In this document: positions 27,938 to 36,351 of the stretch, piece after piece
Layout: the number at the start of each line of letters is the position of its first letter
Position numbering within the stretch: position 1 is the stretch's first letter
Assembly (NCBI GenBank): GCA_013285405.1
Contig: CP053446.1
Coordinates: 2,775,001 to 2,839,000 of the forward strand
Length of the DNA stretch: 64,000 nt
From: Ignavibacteriota bacterium
GTDB lineage: Bacteria; Bacteroidota; Ignavibacteria; Ignavibacteriales; Ignavibacteriaceae
Direction of reading: 5' to 3'
Position numbers and translations under genes: made by a program
The notes under the pieces: model-generated
The model's input: the letters and a program-made list of their open reading frames with translations, nothing else
Database searches by the model: none
Told to the model about the DNA's origin: nothing

Positions 27938-27977
27938 AACCTCGAAAATAAAAAAAGTTTTCGAGGTTATTTTTTTT
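27938..27977 (+). terminator. Intrinsic terminator of tRNA-Thr (prototype of the array terminators)
   Basis: An 11-bp stem AACCTCGAAAA / TTTTCGAGGTT (27938-27948 with 27958-27968), loop TAAAAAAAG, is followed by A and then eight T. The same structure is repeated in ten of the eleven downstream units. Where the right arm reads CGGGG in place of CGAGG, pairing is kept by a G-T wobble. Confidence 0.9.
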
Positions 27978-27990
27978 AAATTGTAAACGA

Positions 27991-29205
27991 AATCTCTTGG
28001 CGGTTCTTCCGGAGGAATCCCTTTGGGAGAATCCGTTCACCAGCTCCCAAAACCTCGAAAACAAAAAAGTTTTCGGGGTTTTTTATTTTAATTGGTAAAT
28101 ATAACCAGTCGGCGGTTCTTCCGAAGGAATCCCTATGGGAGAATCCGTTCACCAGCTCTCAAAACCTCGAAAATAAAAAAAGTTTTCGGGGTTTTTATTT
28201 TAATTGGTAAACATAACCATTCGGCGGTTCTTCCGAAGGAATCCCTATGGGAGAATCCGTTCACCAGCTCTCAAAACCTCGAAAATAAAAAAAGTTTTCG
28301 AGGTTATTTTTTTTAAATTGTAAACGAAATCTCTTGGCGGTTCTTCCGGAGGAATCCCTTTGGGAGAATCCGTTCACCAGCTCCCAAAACCTCGAAAATA
28401 AAAAAAGTTTTCGAGGTTATTTTTTTTAAATTGTAAACGAAATCTCTTGGCGGTTCTTCCGGAGGAATCCCTTTGGGAGAATCCGTTCACCAGCTCCCAA
28501 AACCTCGAAAATAAAAAAAGTTTTCGGGGTTTTTATTTTAATTGGTAAACATAACCATTCGGCGGTTCTTCCGAAGGAATCCCTTTGGGAGAATCCGTTC
28601 ACCAGCTCTCAAAACCTCGAAAATAAAAAAAGTTTTCGAGGTTATTTTTTTTTAAATTGTAAACGAAATCTCTTGGCGGTTCTTCCGAAGGAATCCCTTT
28701 GGGAGATTCCGTTCACCAGCTCTCAAAACCTCGAAAATAAAAAAAGTTTTCGGGGTTATTTTTTTTAAATTGTAAACGAAATCTCTTGGCGGTTCTTCCG
28801 GAGGAATCCCTTTGGGAGAATCCGTTCACCAGCTCCCAAAACCTCGAAAATAAAAAAAGTTTTCGAGGTTATTTTTTAAATTGTAAACGAAATCTCTTGG
28901 CGGTTCTTCCGAAGGAATCCCTTTGGGAGAATCCGTTCACCAGCTCCCAAAACCTCGAAAATAAAAAAAGTTTTCGAGGTTATTTTTTTTTAAATTGTAA
29001 ACGAAATCTCTTGGCGGTTCTTCCGAAGGAATCCCTTTGGGAGATTCCGTTCACCAGCTCTCAAAACCTCGAAAATAAAAAAAGTTTTCGGGGTTATTTT
29101 TTTTAAATTGTAAACGAAATCTCTTGGCGGTTCTTCCGGAGGAATCCCTTTGGGAGAATCCGTTCACCAGCTCTTAGAAACCCTCTCAGGACGAGAGGGT
29201 TTTTT
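27991..29205 (+). repeat. Tandem array of eleven ~113-bp units derived from the tRNA-Thr 3' end plus terminator
   Basis: Counting from each GGCGGTTC, units begin at 27999, 28111, 28223, 28336, 28449, 28561, 28675, 28788, 28899, 29013 and 29126, a period of 111-114 bp. Each unit carries the 5' half of the tRNA T arm, then a ~22-bp insert of two mini-hairpins (TTCC-ggA-GGAA and TCCC-ttt-GGGA), then GAATCCGTTCACCAGCT, which is the tRNA end. Units 1-10 continue with a copy of the tRNA terminator and an AT-rich spacer of two types (TTGTAAACGAAATCTCTT, or ATTGGTAAA...ATAACCA before units 2, 3 and 6). The real tRNA lacks the insert. The last unit ends in a different terminator, AAACCCTCTC / GAGAGGGTTT (29178-29202). 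Units 7-8 recur as 10-11, showing higher-order duplication. Confidence 0.95.
29178..29205 (+). terminator. Distinct intrinsic terminator at the end of the tRNA-derived array
   Basis: A 10-bp stem AAACCCTCTC / GAGAGGGTTT (29178-29187 with 29193-29202), loop AGGAC, is followed by more T. It is unrelated in sequence to the terminator repeated within the array. Confidence 0.85.
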
Positions 29206-29294
29206 AATTTCAAATTAGAAAATACCAGAAATTGTTTTATGAATAATTGGTTTGTGTCTTCTCCCGGCTTAATCCATACCTGGGAAATAAATTA

Positions 29295-29426
29295 AAAGGA
29301 GGTGAACTATTTGATCTGAGTGAATCTCCACTTGCCTATAAAAATATTGATGAAGTCATTGAAGCGGAATTAGATCTATTCAAACCACTTGTTAAATTGA
29401 GACCGCAGGGTGTTGTTAAAAGATAA
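29295..29426 (+). pseudogene. 3' remnant of an rtcB-like RNA ligase gene
   Basis: The frame ending at TAA 29424-29426 encodes KGGELFDLSESPLAYKNID, then EVIEAELDLFKPLVKLRPQ and GVVKR. This matches the extreme C terminus of RtcB-family RNA ligases, with the family pattern PxAYKDIDxV and the terminal LxPxGVVKG-like end. Nothing upstream in this frame looks like the rest of RtcB (about 450 more residues would be needed), and the preceding sequence is the tRNA array. I read it as the leftover of a deleted or displaced gene. RtcB joins RNA 2',3'-cyclic-phosphate ends. The assignment is from memory of the family pattern. Confidence 0.55.
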
Positions 29427-29474
29427 TGCTTTGATGCAGTTTATTAGTGTTTGTAGATTATTTGCAATGAAATA

Positions 29475-29510
29475 CCGACCACAAAAACTGATAAAGTTTT
29501 TGGTGGTCGG
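29475..29510. repeat. Long hairpin downstream of the rtcB remnant
   Basis: CCGACCACAAAAACT pairs with AGTTTTTGGTGGTCGG, a 15-bp stem with a single bulged G and a short GATAA loop. No T-tract follows. It may be the old terminator region of the rtcB-like gene or a small interspersed palindrome. Confidence 0.5.
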
Positions 29511-29532
29511 ATATTAATATCTTAAGTATTTT

Positions 29533-29628
29533 TTAGCTTAATGCAAAAATGATTAGGCTTGCACCCACACCGGAACCAACATAAGTTGTTTCCAGAAATA
29601 CTAAGCAAAGAATCATAGCAAGTTTCAT
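29533..29628 (-). CDS. Possible 31-residue membrane peptide
   Basis: On the minus strand an ATG at 29628, preceded by GGAG with a five-base spacer, opens 31 codons ending in TAA. The product is hydrophobic throughout (MKLAMILCLVFLETTYVG, then SGVGASLIIFALS), so it would be a small membrane peptide. It sits in an 848-bp stretch with no other intact gene. The good ribosome site is the main support, and no homologue is recognised. Confidence 0.35.
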   Translation of the reverse strand: MKLAMILCLVFLETTYVGSGVGASLIIFALS

Positions 29629-29639
29629 TTATACTCCAA

Positions 29640-30053
29640 TCTTAATTTGCCTCACTTGGAATGATAAAAGAAAGTGCTCCTCTTTTAAGAGCAAATTGAA
29701 TTATTTATTTGCGAGGGAATTATCAGGAAGTTTATGACACACTTTCAAAAATTTGCCCTCTTGCTGTCAGCTAATTAAAAAAATATTTTTAGATTGTCAA
29801 GTAGAAAATTGAATAAAATTAAAAAAAATCCTTCACCAGGACCACTTGCTCATTGACTATCCCAGATTTGTTTCCCAGTAAAACTTGTCGTCAAATTAGA
29901 TAATTTTGCTTACAATTAGCTTAATGATTAATTTTGAATTGGTAAAAAAGTAGTTAAAATTTGAAGAATAACTGAATAAATATATCTTTAGTAATGGCAT
30001 TTTAATTGTCATAAACACATTTTCTAAATAATCTCATAAAATATGGTGGTATA
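29640..30053. other. Gene-free AT-rich leader before the OmpA-type gene
   Basis: I see no open frame, RNA gene or clear repeat here. The sequence is strongly AT-rich, with several homopolymer A and T runs. It presumably contains the promoter of the downstream outer-membrane protein gene, but no convincing -35/-10 pair with standard spacing stands out. Confidence 0.4.
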
Positions 30054-31625
30054 ATGAAAAGCATATTTAATAATACAAATTGGACAGTGTTCATCATTCT
30101 TGTCCTGTTTTTTTCATCAATGTCTTTTGCCCAGTTTAATGATTACACAGCAAAAATCGGATTACAATTTAATGGGCTTCTTTCTGACACAGAATTTGAC
30201 AAGGATCTTAAACCAGCCGACGCCGATTTCAAATTCTCATATCTTGCAAGAGCTTTTTGCAGATTTGAATTCTTTACACCTGTACTGGAAACTGAAATAG
30301 GTGCTGGATTTGGTCAATTGAGAGGAGTTGATTTTAATAATCAGGAATGGAATACAAATGTAATTCCAATAGATCTTAGATTTATTTTATCGCCATTTGA
30401 TATGGATGTTTGGGATCCGTTTATTTATGGTGGTGCTGGTGGATTATATTTTGATAATGATAAAAAGCCTACTACTGTTGAACCAGAAAATATGCCAGAA
30501 AAAGAAAAAGCCTGGACAGCATTCTTCCCCGTTGGTGGTGGTTTTGATGTGGCTGTCTCGGATGCAGTTCTTCTGGATTTTTCTGCAGGCTACACTTTCA
30601 CACGTAACGATGATATAAACGGCTACAACAATAAACAAAATAACAAAGAAGAAGCTTATGATGGTTACTACAATGCAGGTATCGGATTAATTTTTGTAAG
30701 TGGAAGCGGTTCATCCGATAAAGATGGTGATGGACTTACAAAAAGTGAGGAAAAAGAACTTGGAACAGATCCAAATAATCCGGATACAGACGGTGATGGT
30801 TTAAAAGATGGTGAAGAAGTTAGAACCTATATGACGAACCCGCTCAATACAGATACAGATGGTGATGGTTTACTTGATGGTGAAGAGGTTAGAACCTATT
30901 CGACGAGCCCTGTTAAAGCTGATACAGATGGTGATGGTTTGTCTGATAATTTAGAAATTAAAACATACAATACAGATCCTCTGAAAGCTGATACAGATGG
31001 TGATGGTTTATCAGATGGTGACGAAATTAGTAAATATAAAACTGACCCTCTGAAAGTTGATACTGATAATGATACTCTTTCTGATAGTGATGAAATTAAT
31101 CTTTACAAGACCGATCCGTTAAATCCAGATACTGACTCTGACGGATTAAAAGATGGTGAAGAAGTTAATATGTACAGGACTGATCCTCTCAAAGCAGATA
31201 CAGATGGCGGAACAATTGATGATTTCACTGAGGTTAACAGAGGTACTAATCCATTAAATCCTGATGATGATGTTGTGAAGATTAACGTACCAATTGTTCT
31301 TGAAGGAATTACCTTTGAAACAGGTAAAGCAGACATTACACCAGAATCGGAATCTGTTCTGCAAGGTGCACTGAAAACATTACAAACTTATCCTGATATT
31401 ATAGTTGAAATAAGTGGTCATACAGATAATGTTGGAAGCAGTGCAAGCAATCAGACGTTATCACAGAGACGTGCTGATGCAGTGAGAGCATGGCTTATAA
31501 TTAAAGGTATAAACCCTGACAGATTGATAGCAAAAGGATACGGTGAAGATAATCCTCGGGTACCAAATGACACTGCAGAAAATAGGAGACTGAACAGAAG
31601 GATCGAGTTCAAACGAATCAGATAA
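30054..31625 (+). CDS. OmpA-family outer-membrane protein with thrombospondin type-3 calcium repeats
   Basis: A 523-residue envelope protein. A signal peptide ends at SFAQ (residue 27). Residues about 30-220 form an eight-strand-type beta-barrel. Residues about 222-400 are Asp-rich thrombospondin type-3 repeats (DTDGDGL-x-DGEEV...TxPLxxDTDGDGL, about eight copies), which bind Ca2+ and act as a stiff spacer. Residues about 411-523 are an OmpA-like peptidoglycan-binding domain with [40 protein letters not shown] and the C-terminal [12 protein letters not shown]. It anchors the outer membrane to the wall. Monocistronic, with its own terminator. Confidence 0.93.
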   Translation: MKSIFNNTNWTVFIILVLFFSSMSFAQFNDYTAKIGLQFNGLLSDTEFDKDLKPADADFKFSYLARAFCRFEFFTPVLETEIGAGFGQLRGVDFNNQEWNTNVIPIDLRFILSPFDMDVWDPFIYGGAGGLYFDNDKKPTTVEPENMPEKEKAWTAFFPVGGGFDVAVSDAVLLDFSAGYTFTRNDDINGYNNKQNNKEEAYDGYYNAGIGLIFVSGSGSSDKDGDGLTKSEEKELGTDPNNPDTDGDGLKDGEEVRTYMTNPLNTDTDGDGLLDGEEVRTYSTSPVKADTDGDGLSDNLEIKTYNTDPLKADTDGDGLSDGDEISKYKTDPLKVDTDNDTLSDSDEINLYKTDPLNPDTDSDGLKDGEEVNMYRTDPLKADTDGGTIDDFTEVNRGTNPLNPDDDVVKINVPIVLEGITFETGKADITPESESVLQGALKTLQTYPDIIVEISGHTDNVGSSASNQTLSQRRADAVRAWLIIKGINPDRLIAKGYGEDNPRVPNDTAENRRLNRRIEFKRIR

Positions 31626-31646
31626 AAGAAGAAAATAACTAAGTAA

Positions 31647-31673
31647 AAACCCCTCAGTTGCGAGGGGTTTTTT
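31647..31673 (+). terminator. Intrinsic terminator of the OmpA-family gene
   Basis: The stem AAACCCCTC / GAGGGGTTT (31647-31655 with 31662-31670), loop AGTTGC, is followed by TTT. It lies 22 bp after the stop codon. Confidence 0.85.
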
Positions 31674-31715
31674 ATTTTAATAGTATTTTTAACTAAAATA
31701 TTTTTGATTCACTGC

Positions 31716-31743
31716 TTGACTCTAATTATTTTTTTGTTATTTT
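31716..31743 (+). promoter_or_regulatory. Candidate promoter of the M20 peptidase operon
   Basis: TTGACT (31716-31721) and TATTTT (31738-31743) lie 16 bases apart, 48 bases before the M20 peptidase start and after the upstream terminator. The -10 match is weak in this AT-rich context. Confidence 0.35.
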
Positions 31744-31791
31744 ATGTAATAAAATTTTCATTTCTAATAATAGATGTAATACTATTTTCAA

Positions 31792-32883
31792 ATGAACACG
31801 GATTATCTCATAGATTTATTCATTCGCATCGCAAAAATTGATGCTCTTTCCGGAAATGAAAAACCCCTTGCTGAGTTCATAAAATCTTTTCTTTCTAAGT
31901 TTAATTACAACATATCTGAAGACGATTCAAAATTATTTTCAGGAAGCAATACCGGTAACCTGATTTGCAAAATTGGCGAAGGTGGCAGCTTTATTATGAC
32001 TGCTCATCTGGATACTGCGCGACCAACTTTGAATATCAAACCAAAAATTCTGGAGGATAAAATTGTTTCTTCCGGAGATACAGTACTTGGAGTTGATAAT
32101 AGAGCGGGTGTAACAGTGCTTTTATTTTTACTTGAAAAAATTGCAAAGGAAAAAATACCCGTCAAAGATTTTACAGTTGTTTTTACTACTTGTGAGGAGA
32201 CTACACTATTTGGTTCAAAATATTTGGGGGTAAATGGAAATATTAAATACGGTTTTGTATTTGATTCAGGTTACAGACCCGGAAATTTCATTTATTCAGC
32301 TTGTGGTGCGATGGGATTTAAAATGAAAGTAATTGGCAAAGCTTCTCATTCCGGAATTTCACCTGAGAAAGGAATAAATTCATTATTAATTGCATCAAGA
32401 GCAATAAATAATCTTCCACTTGGTAGAATTGATGATGAATCAACAATGAATATAGGCATACTAAAGGGCGGAAGTGCTGTAAATGTAATTCCTGAAATCA
32501 CTGAACTCAATGGTGAAATAAGATCTTTCGATTTGCAGAAAGTTGAACATTATTTAAACGTTACTATTGCCGCATTTAGAAAAGAAGCAGATATTCTTGG
32601 TGGAAAAATTGAAGTCGAATCGTTTTGGGATTTTAAACCATATACAATTCCAGAGAATTCATTTGTCTTCAAAGAGATTGTCAGAGTCATGAAGCAAGTT
32701 GGATTAAACCCAATTCCAAAAATTTCACTCGGCGGCAGTGATGCAAATTCATTAAATGAAAAAGGTATTCAATCTGTAAATCTTGGAATTGGCGCACAAA
32801 ATCCACATTCAAATGATGAGTTTATTTTTATTGAAGACCTCGTTAAATCTGCTGAAATAGCTCTTGAATTGGTTAAAAAATAA
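31792..32883 (+). CDS. M20-family metallopeptidase (PepT/acetylornithine deacetylase-like)
   Basis: A 363-residue dizinc amidohydrolase of clan MH that probably cleaves small peptides or N-acyl amino acids in the cytoplasm, since no signal peptide is seen. Metal and catalytic residues are visible: H72 and D74 in TAHLDT, bridging D102 in GVDNRAG, the Glu pair 135-136 in TTCEETTLFGSKYLG, and the C-terminal His in GAQNPHSNDEF. A dimerisation domain is inserted at about 180-290 (ASHSGISPEKGINSLL). It heads a tight operon with the cyanophycinase (8 bp away) and the YfcC transporter (4-bp overlap), fitting breakdown of imported dipeptides such as beta-Asp-Arg. The exact substrate is not readable. 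Confidence 0.88.
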   Translation: MNTDYLIDLFIRIAKIDALSGNEKPLAEFIKSFLSKFNYNISEDDSKLFSGSNTGNLICKIGEGGSFIMTAHLDTARPTLNIKPKILEDKIVSSGDTVLGVDNRAGVTVLLFLLEKIAKEKIPVKDFTVVFTTCEETTLFGSKYLGVNGNIKYGFVFDSGYRPGNFIYSACGAMGFKMKVIGKASHSGISPEKGINSLLIASRAINNLPLGRIDDESTMNIGILKGGSAVNVIPEITELNGEIRSFDLQKVEHYLNVTIAAFRKEADILGGKIEVESFWDFKPYTIPENSFVFKEIVRVMKQVGLNPIPKISLGGSDANSLNEKGIQSVNLGIGAQNPHSNDEFIFIEDLVKSAEIALELVKK

Positions 32884-32891
32884 GAGGATGC

Positions 32892-33752
32892 ATGAAAAAA
32901 ACTTTACTGTACACCTTCATTTTCATATCAATAATTAGTATAGTGGTTTGTTCACAGAACAAAGGTCACCTTGTAATAATTGGTGGCGGTGATAAACCAT
33001 CCTATCTTATGCAAAAAATTGTTGATTTTGCTGGCGGAATAAATTCTAAAATTATTGTCATTCCTAATGCGAGTTCTGAACCTGAAGAATCAGCCAAATA
33101 CAATGTAGAGGAATTTAAGAGTCTCGGTTGTTCAGATGTGCAGTACATCATGTTCAACAGGGAAGATGCAGATAATGATTCACTTGTTGATAAACTATCC
33201 GGAGCAACAGGAATATTTTTCTCCGGTGGTGATCAAAGTTTTTTAACGCGTGATATGCTTGGAACGAAGTTATTAGATAAAGTTTATGAGATCTACAACA
33301 ATGGCGGTGTCATTAGCGGAACAAGCGCCGGTGCTGCTGTAATGAGTGAATTGATGATTACCGGTAATGAATTAATTAATAAAGATTCATCTGACATATT
33401 CATTTCAATTCAAAAAAATAATGTTGAAGTAAAAGAAGGATTTGGATTCATTAAGACTGCCTTTATCGATCAGCATTTTATAAAACGAAAAAGACTTAAT
33501 CGTTCAATAAGTGTGGTACTTGAAAATCCGGATTTGCCAGGAATTTGCATTGATGAATCCACCTGCATCATTGTATATCCTGATGATACTTTTGAAGTTC
33601 TTGGTGAAAACCAGGTGATTGTTTTGGATGCAGCCGGATGTGAAAATATCAGAACTGACAAAAATGGAAATCTCGGAGCTGAGAATTTAAAGATGCATAT
33701 ACTTTTAAGCGGAGATAAATTCGATTTCAAAACGAAAGAAGTGATTGAATGA
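32892..33752 (+). CDS. Cyanophycinase-like exopeptidase (peptidase S51), exported
   Basis: A 286-residue S51-family serine hydrolase. Cyanophycinases split the Asp-Arg polymer cyanophycin into beta-Asp-Arg dipeptides; relatives cleave other Asp-containing peptides. The catalytic nucleophile is S145 in GGVISGTSAGAAVMS, with the upstream SGGDQS loop (111-116) and the DQHFIKRKR His motif. The N terminus is a hydrophobic export signal ending around VVCSQ; the Cys at 20 makes a lipoprotein possible, but the -1 residue is Val, so ordinary cleavage is likelier. Its 3' end overlaps the transporter start by 4 bp. A second, T9SS-tagged member lies at 44897 in the same region. Confidence 0.88.
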   Translation: MKKTLLYTFIFISIISIVVCSQNKGHLVIIGGGDKPSYLMQKIVDFAGGINSKIIVIPNASSEPEESAKYNVEEFKSLGCSDVQYIMFNREDADNDSLVDKLSGATGIFFSGGDQSFLTRDMLGTKLLDKVYEIYNNGGVISGTSAGAAVMSELMITGNELINKDSSDIFISIQKNNVEVKEGFGFIKTAFIDQHFIKRKRLNRSISVVLENPDLPGICIDESTCIIVYPDDTFEVLGENQVIVLDAAGCENIRTDKNGNLGAENLKMHILLSGDKFDFKTKEVIE

Positions 33753-35161
33753 AATCCGCAGAAAAAAAATTCAGGCTGAAAGTCCCGAACACTTATTTGC
33801 TGATTTTTTCTCTGTTAGTTGTGATTGCTGCGATGACATGGATTATTCCTGGTGGTGAATATGAACGAACGATCGTAAACGGCAGGGAAGTAGTTGTTCA
33901 GAATTCATTCAAATATGTTGAGAACGAACCTCAGGGTTTATTTTCAATTTTTATCGCACCTTTAAAAGGATTTGTAGAAGCAGGAATGATTATTGGATTT
34001 ATTCTTCTTGTAGGCGGTGCATTCAACGTACTTGCAAAAACAGATGCCATCAATTCCTTTATTAATAAGCTTGCAAAAGCGCACCGCAATTCGAATACAC
34101 TCAGAAAACTTTTCGTACCGGTTTTAATTTTTATGTTCTCAATCGGAGGCGCAACATTTGGAATGAATGAGGAAATTATTCCGTTCGTTTTAATAATCGT
34201 TCCGATTTGTCTTGCACTTGGTTACGATTCGATTATCGGTGTGGCAATTCCTTTAGTTGGGGCTCATGTTGGTTTTGCAAGTGCTTTTCTCAATCCATTT
34301 AATGTTGGAATTGCACAGGGTATTGCTGATGTTCCAATCTTTTCAGGTATTGGTTATCGTGTTATTTGCTGGCTGATTTCAACTTTTGTCGCGATCTTAT
34401 TTATACTTTATTATTTAAGGCGATTAGAGAAAAATCCAAAAGCAAGTCCGACTTATATTCAGGATGAAGAGCGAAGAAAGACAGAACACTTTGATCATAT
34501 CTATAATAACACTTCTCATTTTTCTTTAAGACATAAAATAGTACTGCTGACATTTGTGTTATCTCTTATTATGCTCGTTGTTGGTGTTATTGAATTCAAA
34601 TGGTTTATAGAAGAAATTTCTGCAATGTTTTTTATAATGGGAATTGCAGTCGGAATTATGGGCGGTTTGAAAAGCGATGATATCATTAAAGGTTTTCTTG
34701 ATGGAGCAAAGGATTTAGTCGGAACTGCAATCATAGTTGCGCTAGCAAGAGCGACACTTGTAATTTCAAGAGATGGACAGATTATTGATACCATTTTGTA
34801 CGGACTTTCGCCGTTTATAGAATCTTCATCTCCAATTTTTGCGTCACAAAAAATGTTTATAGTTCAGGCAATAATTAATTTCTTTGTACATTCAGGAAGC
34901 GGACAAGCTGCACTTACAATGCCCATTATGGCGCCGCTTGCTGATCTTGCAAATGTATCAAGACAAACAGCAATACTTGCTTTTCAATTCGGTGAATACA
35001 CAAATATAATTATCCCTACTTCTGCTGTTACTATGGGTGCATTATCAATGGCTCGTGTTCCGTGGGAAAGATGGGCGAAGTGGGTTATACCTTTACAAAT
35101 AATTTTAATGTTACTTGGACTTTTGCTTTTAATTCCGCCAAACTTAATGGGCTGGCAATGA
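33749..35161 (+). CDS. YfcC-family (DcuC/ArgE-type) membrane transporter
   Basis: A 470-residue inner-membrane carrier with about 12 hydrophobic segments. The start PNTYLLIFSLLVVIAAMTWIIPGGEY and the region IGGATFGMNEEIIPFVLI are hallmarks of the YfcC family, which is related to anaerobic C4-dicarboxylate and arginine/ornithine or basic dipeptide carriers. Two inverted halves carry re-entrant-type motifs (GAHVGFASAFLNPFNVGIAQG; HSGSGQAALTMPIMAPLADL). Being co-translated with a cyanophycinase (ATGA overlap) and an M20 peptidase suggests that it imports dipeptides or amino acids released outside the membrane. The substrate is inferred from context only. Confidence 0.9.
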   Translation: MKSAEKKFRLKVPNTYLLIFSLLVVIAAMTWIIPGGEYERTIVNGREVVVQNSFKYVENEPQGLFSIFIAPLKGFVEAGMIIGFILLVGGAFNVLAKTDAINSFINKLAKAHRNSNTLRKLFVPVLIFMFSIGGATFGMNEEIIPFVLIIVPICLALGYDSIIGVAIPLVGAHVGFASAFLNPFNVGIAQGIADVPIFSGIGYRVICWLISTFVAILFILYYLRRLEKNPKASPTYIQDEERRKTEHFDHIYNNTSHFSLRHKIVLLTFVLSLIMLVVGVIEFKWFIEEISAMFFIMGIAVGIMGGLKSDDIIKGFLDGAKDLVGTAIIVALARATLVISRDGQIIDTILYGLSPFIESSSPIFASQKMFIVQAIINFFVHSGSGQAALTMPIMAPLADLANVSRQTAILAFQFGEYTNIIIPTSAVTMGALSMARVPWERWAKWVIPLQIILMLLGLLLLIPPNLMGWQ

Positions 35162-35208
35162 TCTTCTTAAATAATAAAATATTCAATCACAAATAAAAGA
35201 GGTGTGCT

Positions 35209-36336
35209 ATGAAAAAAATGTTCCTAATCGGTGCATTGGTTTTATTAAGTCTAATTTGTTTTAATAAACCAACATACTCACAGGTTGATTTATATCTGGA
35301 TGAGATAAATGTTTATGTTTCTACATACGGAAGGATTGCAGTGTATTCTTTACCAGATACAGTTCGTCAAATTTATCAGGCAACAATACTTGTTGGTACC
35401 GGTCCAACCACAGTTTTTGATTTGCAGAATGATGTTGAAGTCGAAGATCCTGTTCAATTATTATCAACTCCTTCATACGGAGATTATGAGATATATGGTA
35501 GTTTCAATAATGATTACTCTGCAAACCCTCCTAACGTACTGGAAAGGATAAATGTTTATTGCTGGCAGAATATGAATTCGTTTTTGATCAAATTTACAGT
35601 TATTAATCGGGAAGCAAACTCAATTGATGCGATTGTTGGTTACGAGTATGTTCCTGAAGTAGAAGGATCAAATGGCGGCGAAGATACGGTTACATTTTCT
35701 GTTCTCGATAATATTATACGAGTTAGGAAGCATGAATCAGTTGGTTTTCTACCTTTATCTGAAAATCTTAAATCGCTCGGTGCTTTTGTATGGTATGATG
35801 AATATTGGTTGGGGGACACAACGCTCTACAATTGGTTAAGCTATAGTTCTTTTGATTCATTATTTATTACCGATCCGAATGATCCTAACGTAGATAGTCC
35901 CACATTAATTCCTGCTTATAATTCCGTAAATATTGCACCTGGAGATTCAATAGTTCAATATGTTGCTATTTCATACGGTGTTAATGAGACAGCGATGTTA
36001 GCTAGCCTGCAACAAGCTCAGCAAAAATATTATGAATTAACTTCTGTTGAAGCAGACTATAAGACAATACCTGATGGATATGTACTCGAACAAAATTATC
36101 CGAATCCGTTTAATCCATCAACAAAAATAAAGTTCGGAGTTCCGGAAGCTTCTAACGTAACCTTGAAAATATTCAACACACTCGGTGAAAAAGTTGCAGA
36201 ACTTGTAAATGAATATCTTGACGCAGGTACTTATACCTATAATTTCGATGCATCTCAGCTTCCATCTGGAATTTATGTTTATACATTGCAGACGGGTAAA
36301 CAAGTAATTTCAAAGAAGATGACGTTAATCAAATAA
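35209..36336 (+). CDS. T9SS-secreted protein of unknown function (paralogue pair, first)
   Basis: A 375-residue secreted protein with a signal peptide to about residue 24 (TYSQ), an all-beta body of about 260 residues and a T9SS sorting domain (NYPNPFNPSTKI to ISKKMTLIK). The body is homologous to that of the next gene: aligned features are YGRIAVYS / FGRIRVFS, LVGTGPTTVFD / LVGVNPTAVFD, and INVYCW / INIYGW. No catalytic motif is seen. It sits 47 bp after the transporter and 15 bp before its paralogue, between the two halves of the putative peptide-utilisation locus. The upstream site AGAGGTG is strong. Confidence 0.8.
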   Translation: MKKMFLIGALVLLSLICFNKPTYSQVDLYLDEINVYVSTYGRIAVYSLPDTVRQIYQATILVGTGPTTVFDLQNDVEVEDPVQLLSTPSYGDYEIYGSFNNDYSANPPNVLERINVYCWQNMNSFLIKFTVINREANSIDAIVGYEYVPEVEGSNGGEDTVTFSVLDNIIRVRKHESVGFLPLSENLKSLGAFVWYDEYWLGDTTLYNWLSYSSFDSLFITDPNDPNVDSPTLIPAYNSVNIAPGDSIVQYVAISYGVNETAMLASLQQAQQKYYELTSVEADYKTIPDGYVLEQNYPNPFNPSTKIKFGVPEASNVTLKIFNTLGEKVAELVNEYLDAGTYTYNFDASQLPSGIYVYTLQTGKQVISKKMTLIK

Positions 36337-36351
36337 TCAGGAGTTAAAAAA

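Noticed and set aside
28092..29106. Open frames of 74 and 106 codons with repeating VLPKESLWENPFTSS peptides inside the tRNA-derived array
   Set aside because: They are a by-product of the DNA repeats. The unit length varies between 111 and 114 bp, so no frame is kept along the array, and the sequence is explained by tRNA ends and terminators.
27991..29205. CRISPR array
   Set aside because: The regular period is there, but the whole 113-bp unit is repeated; there are no unique spacers and no cas genes.
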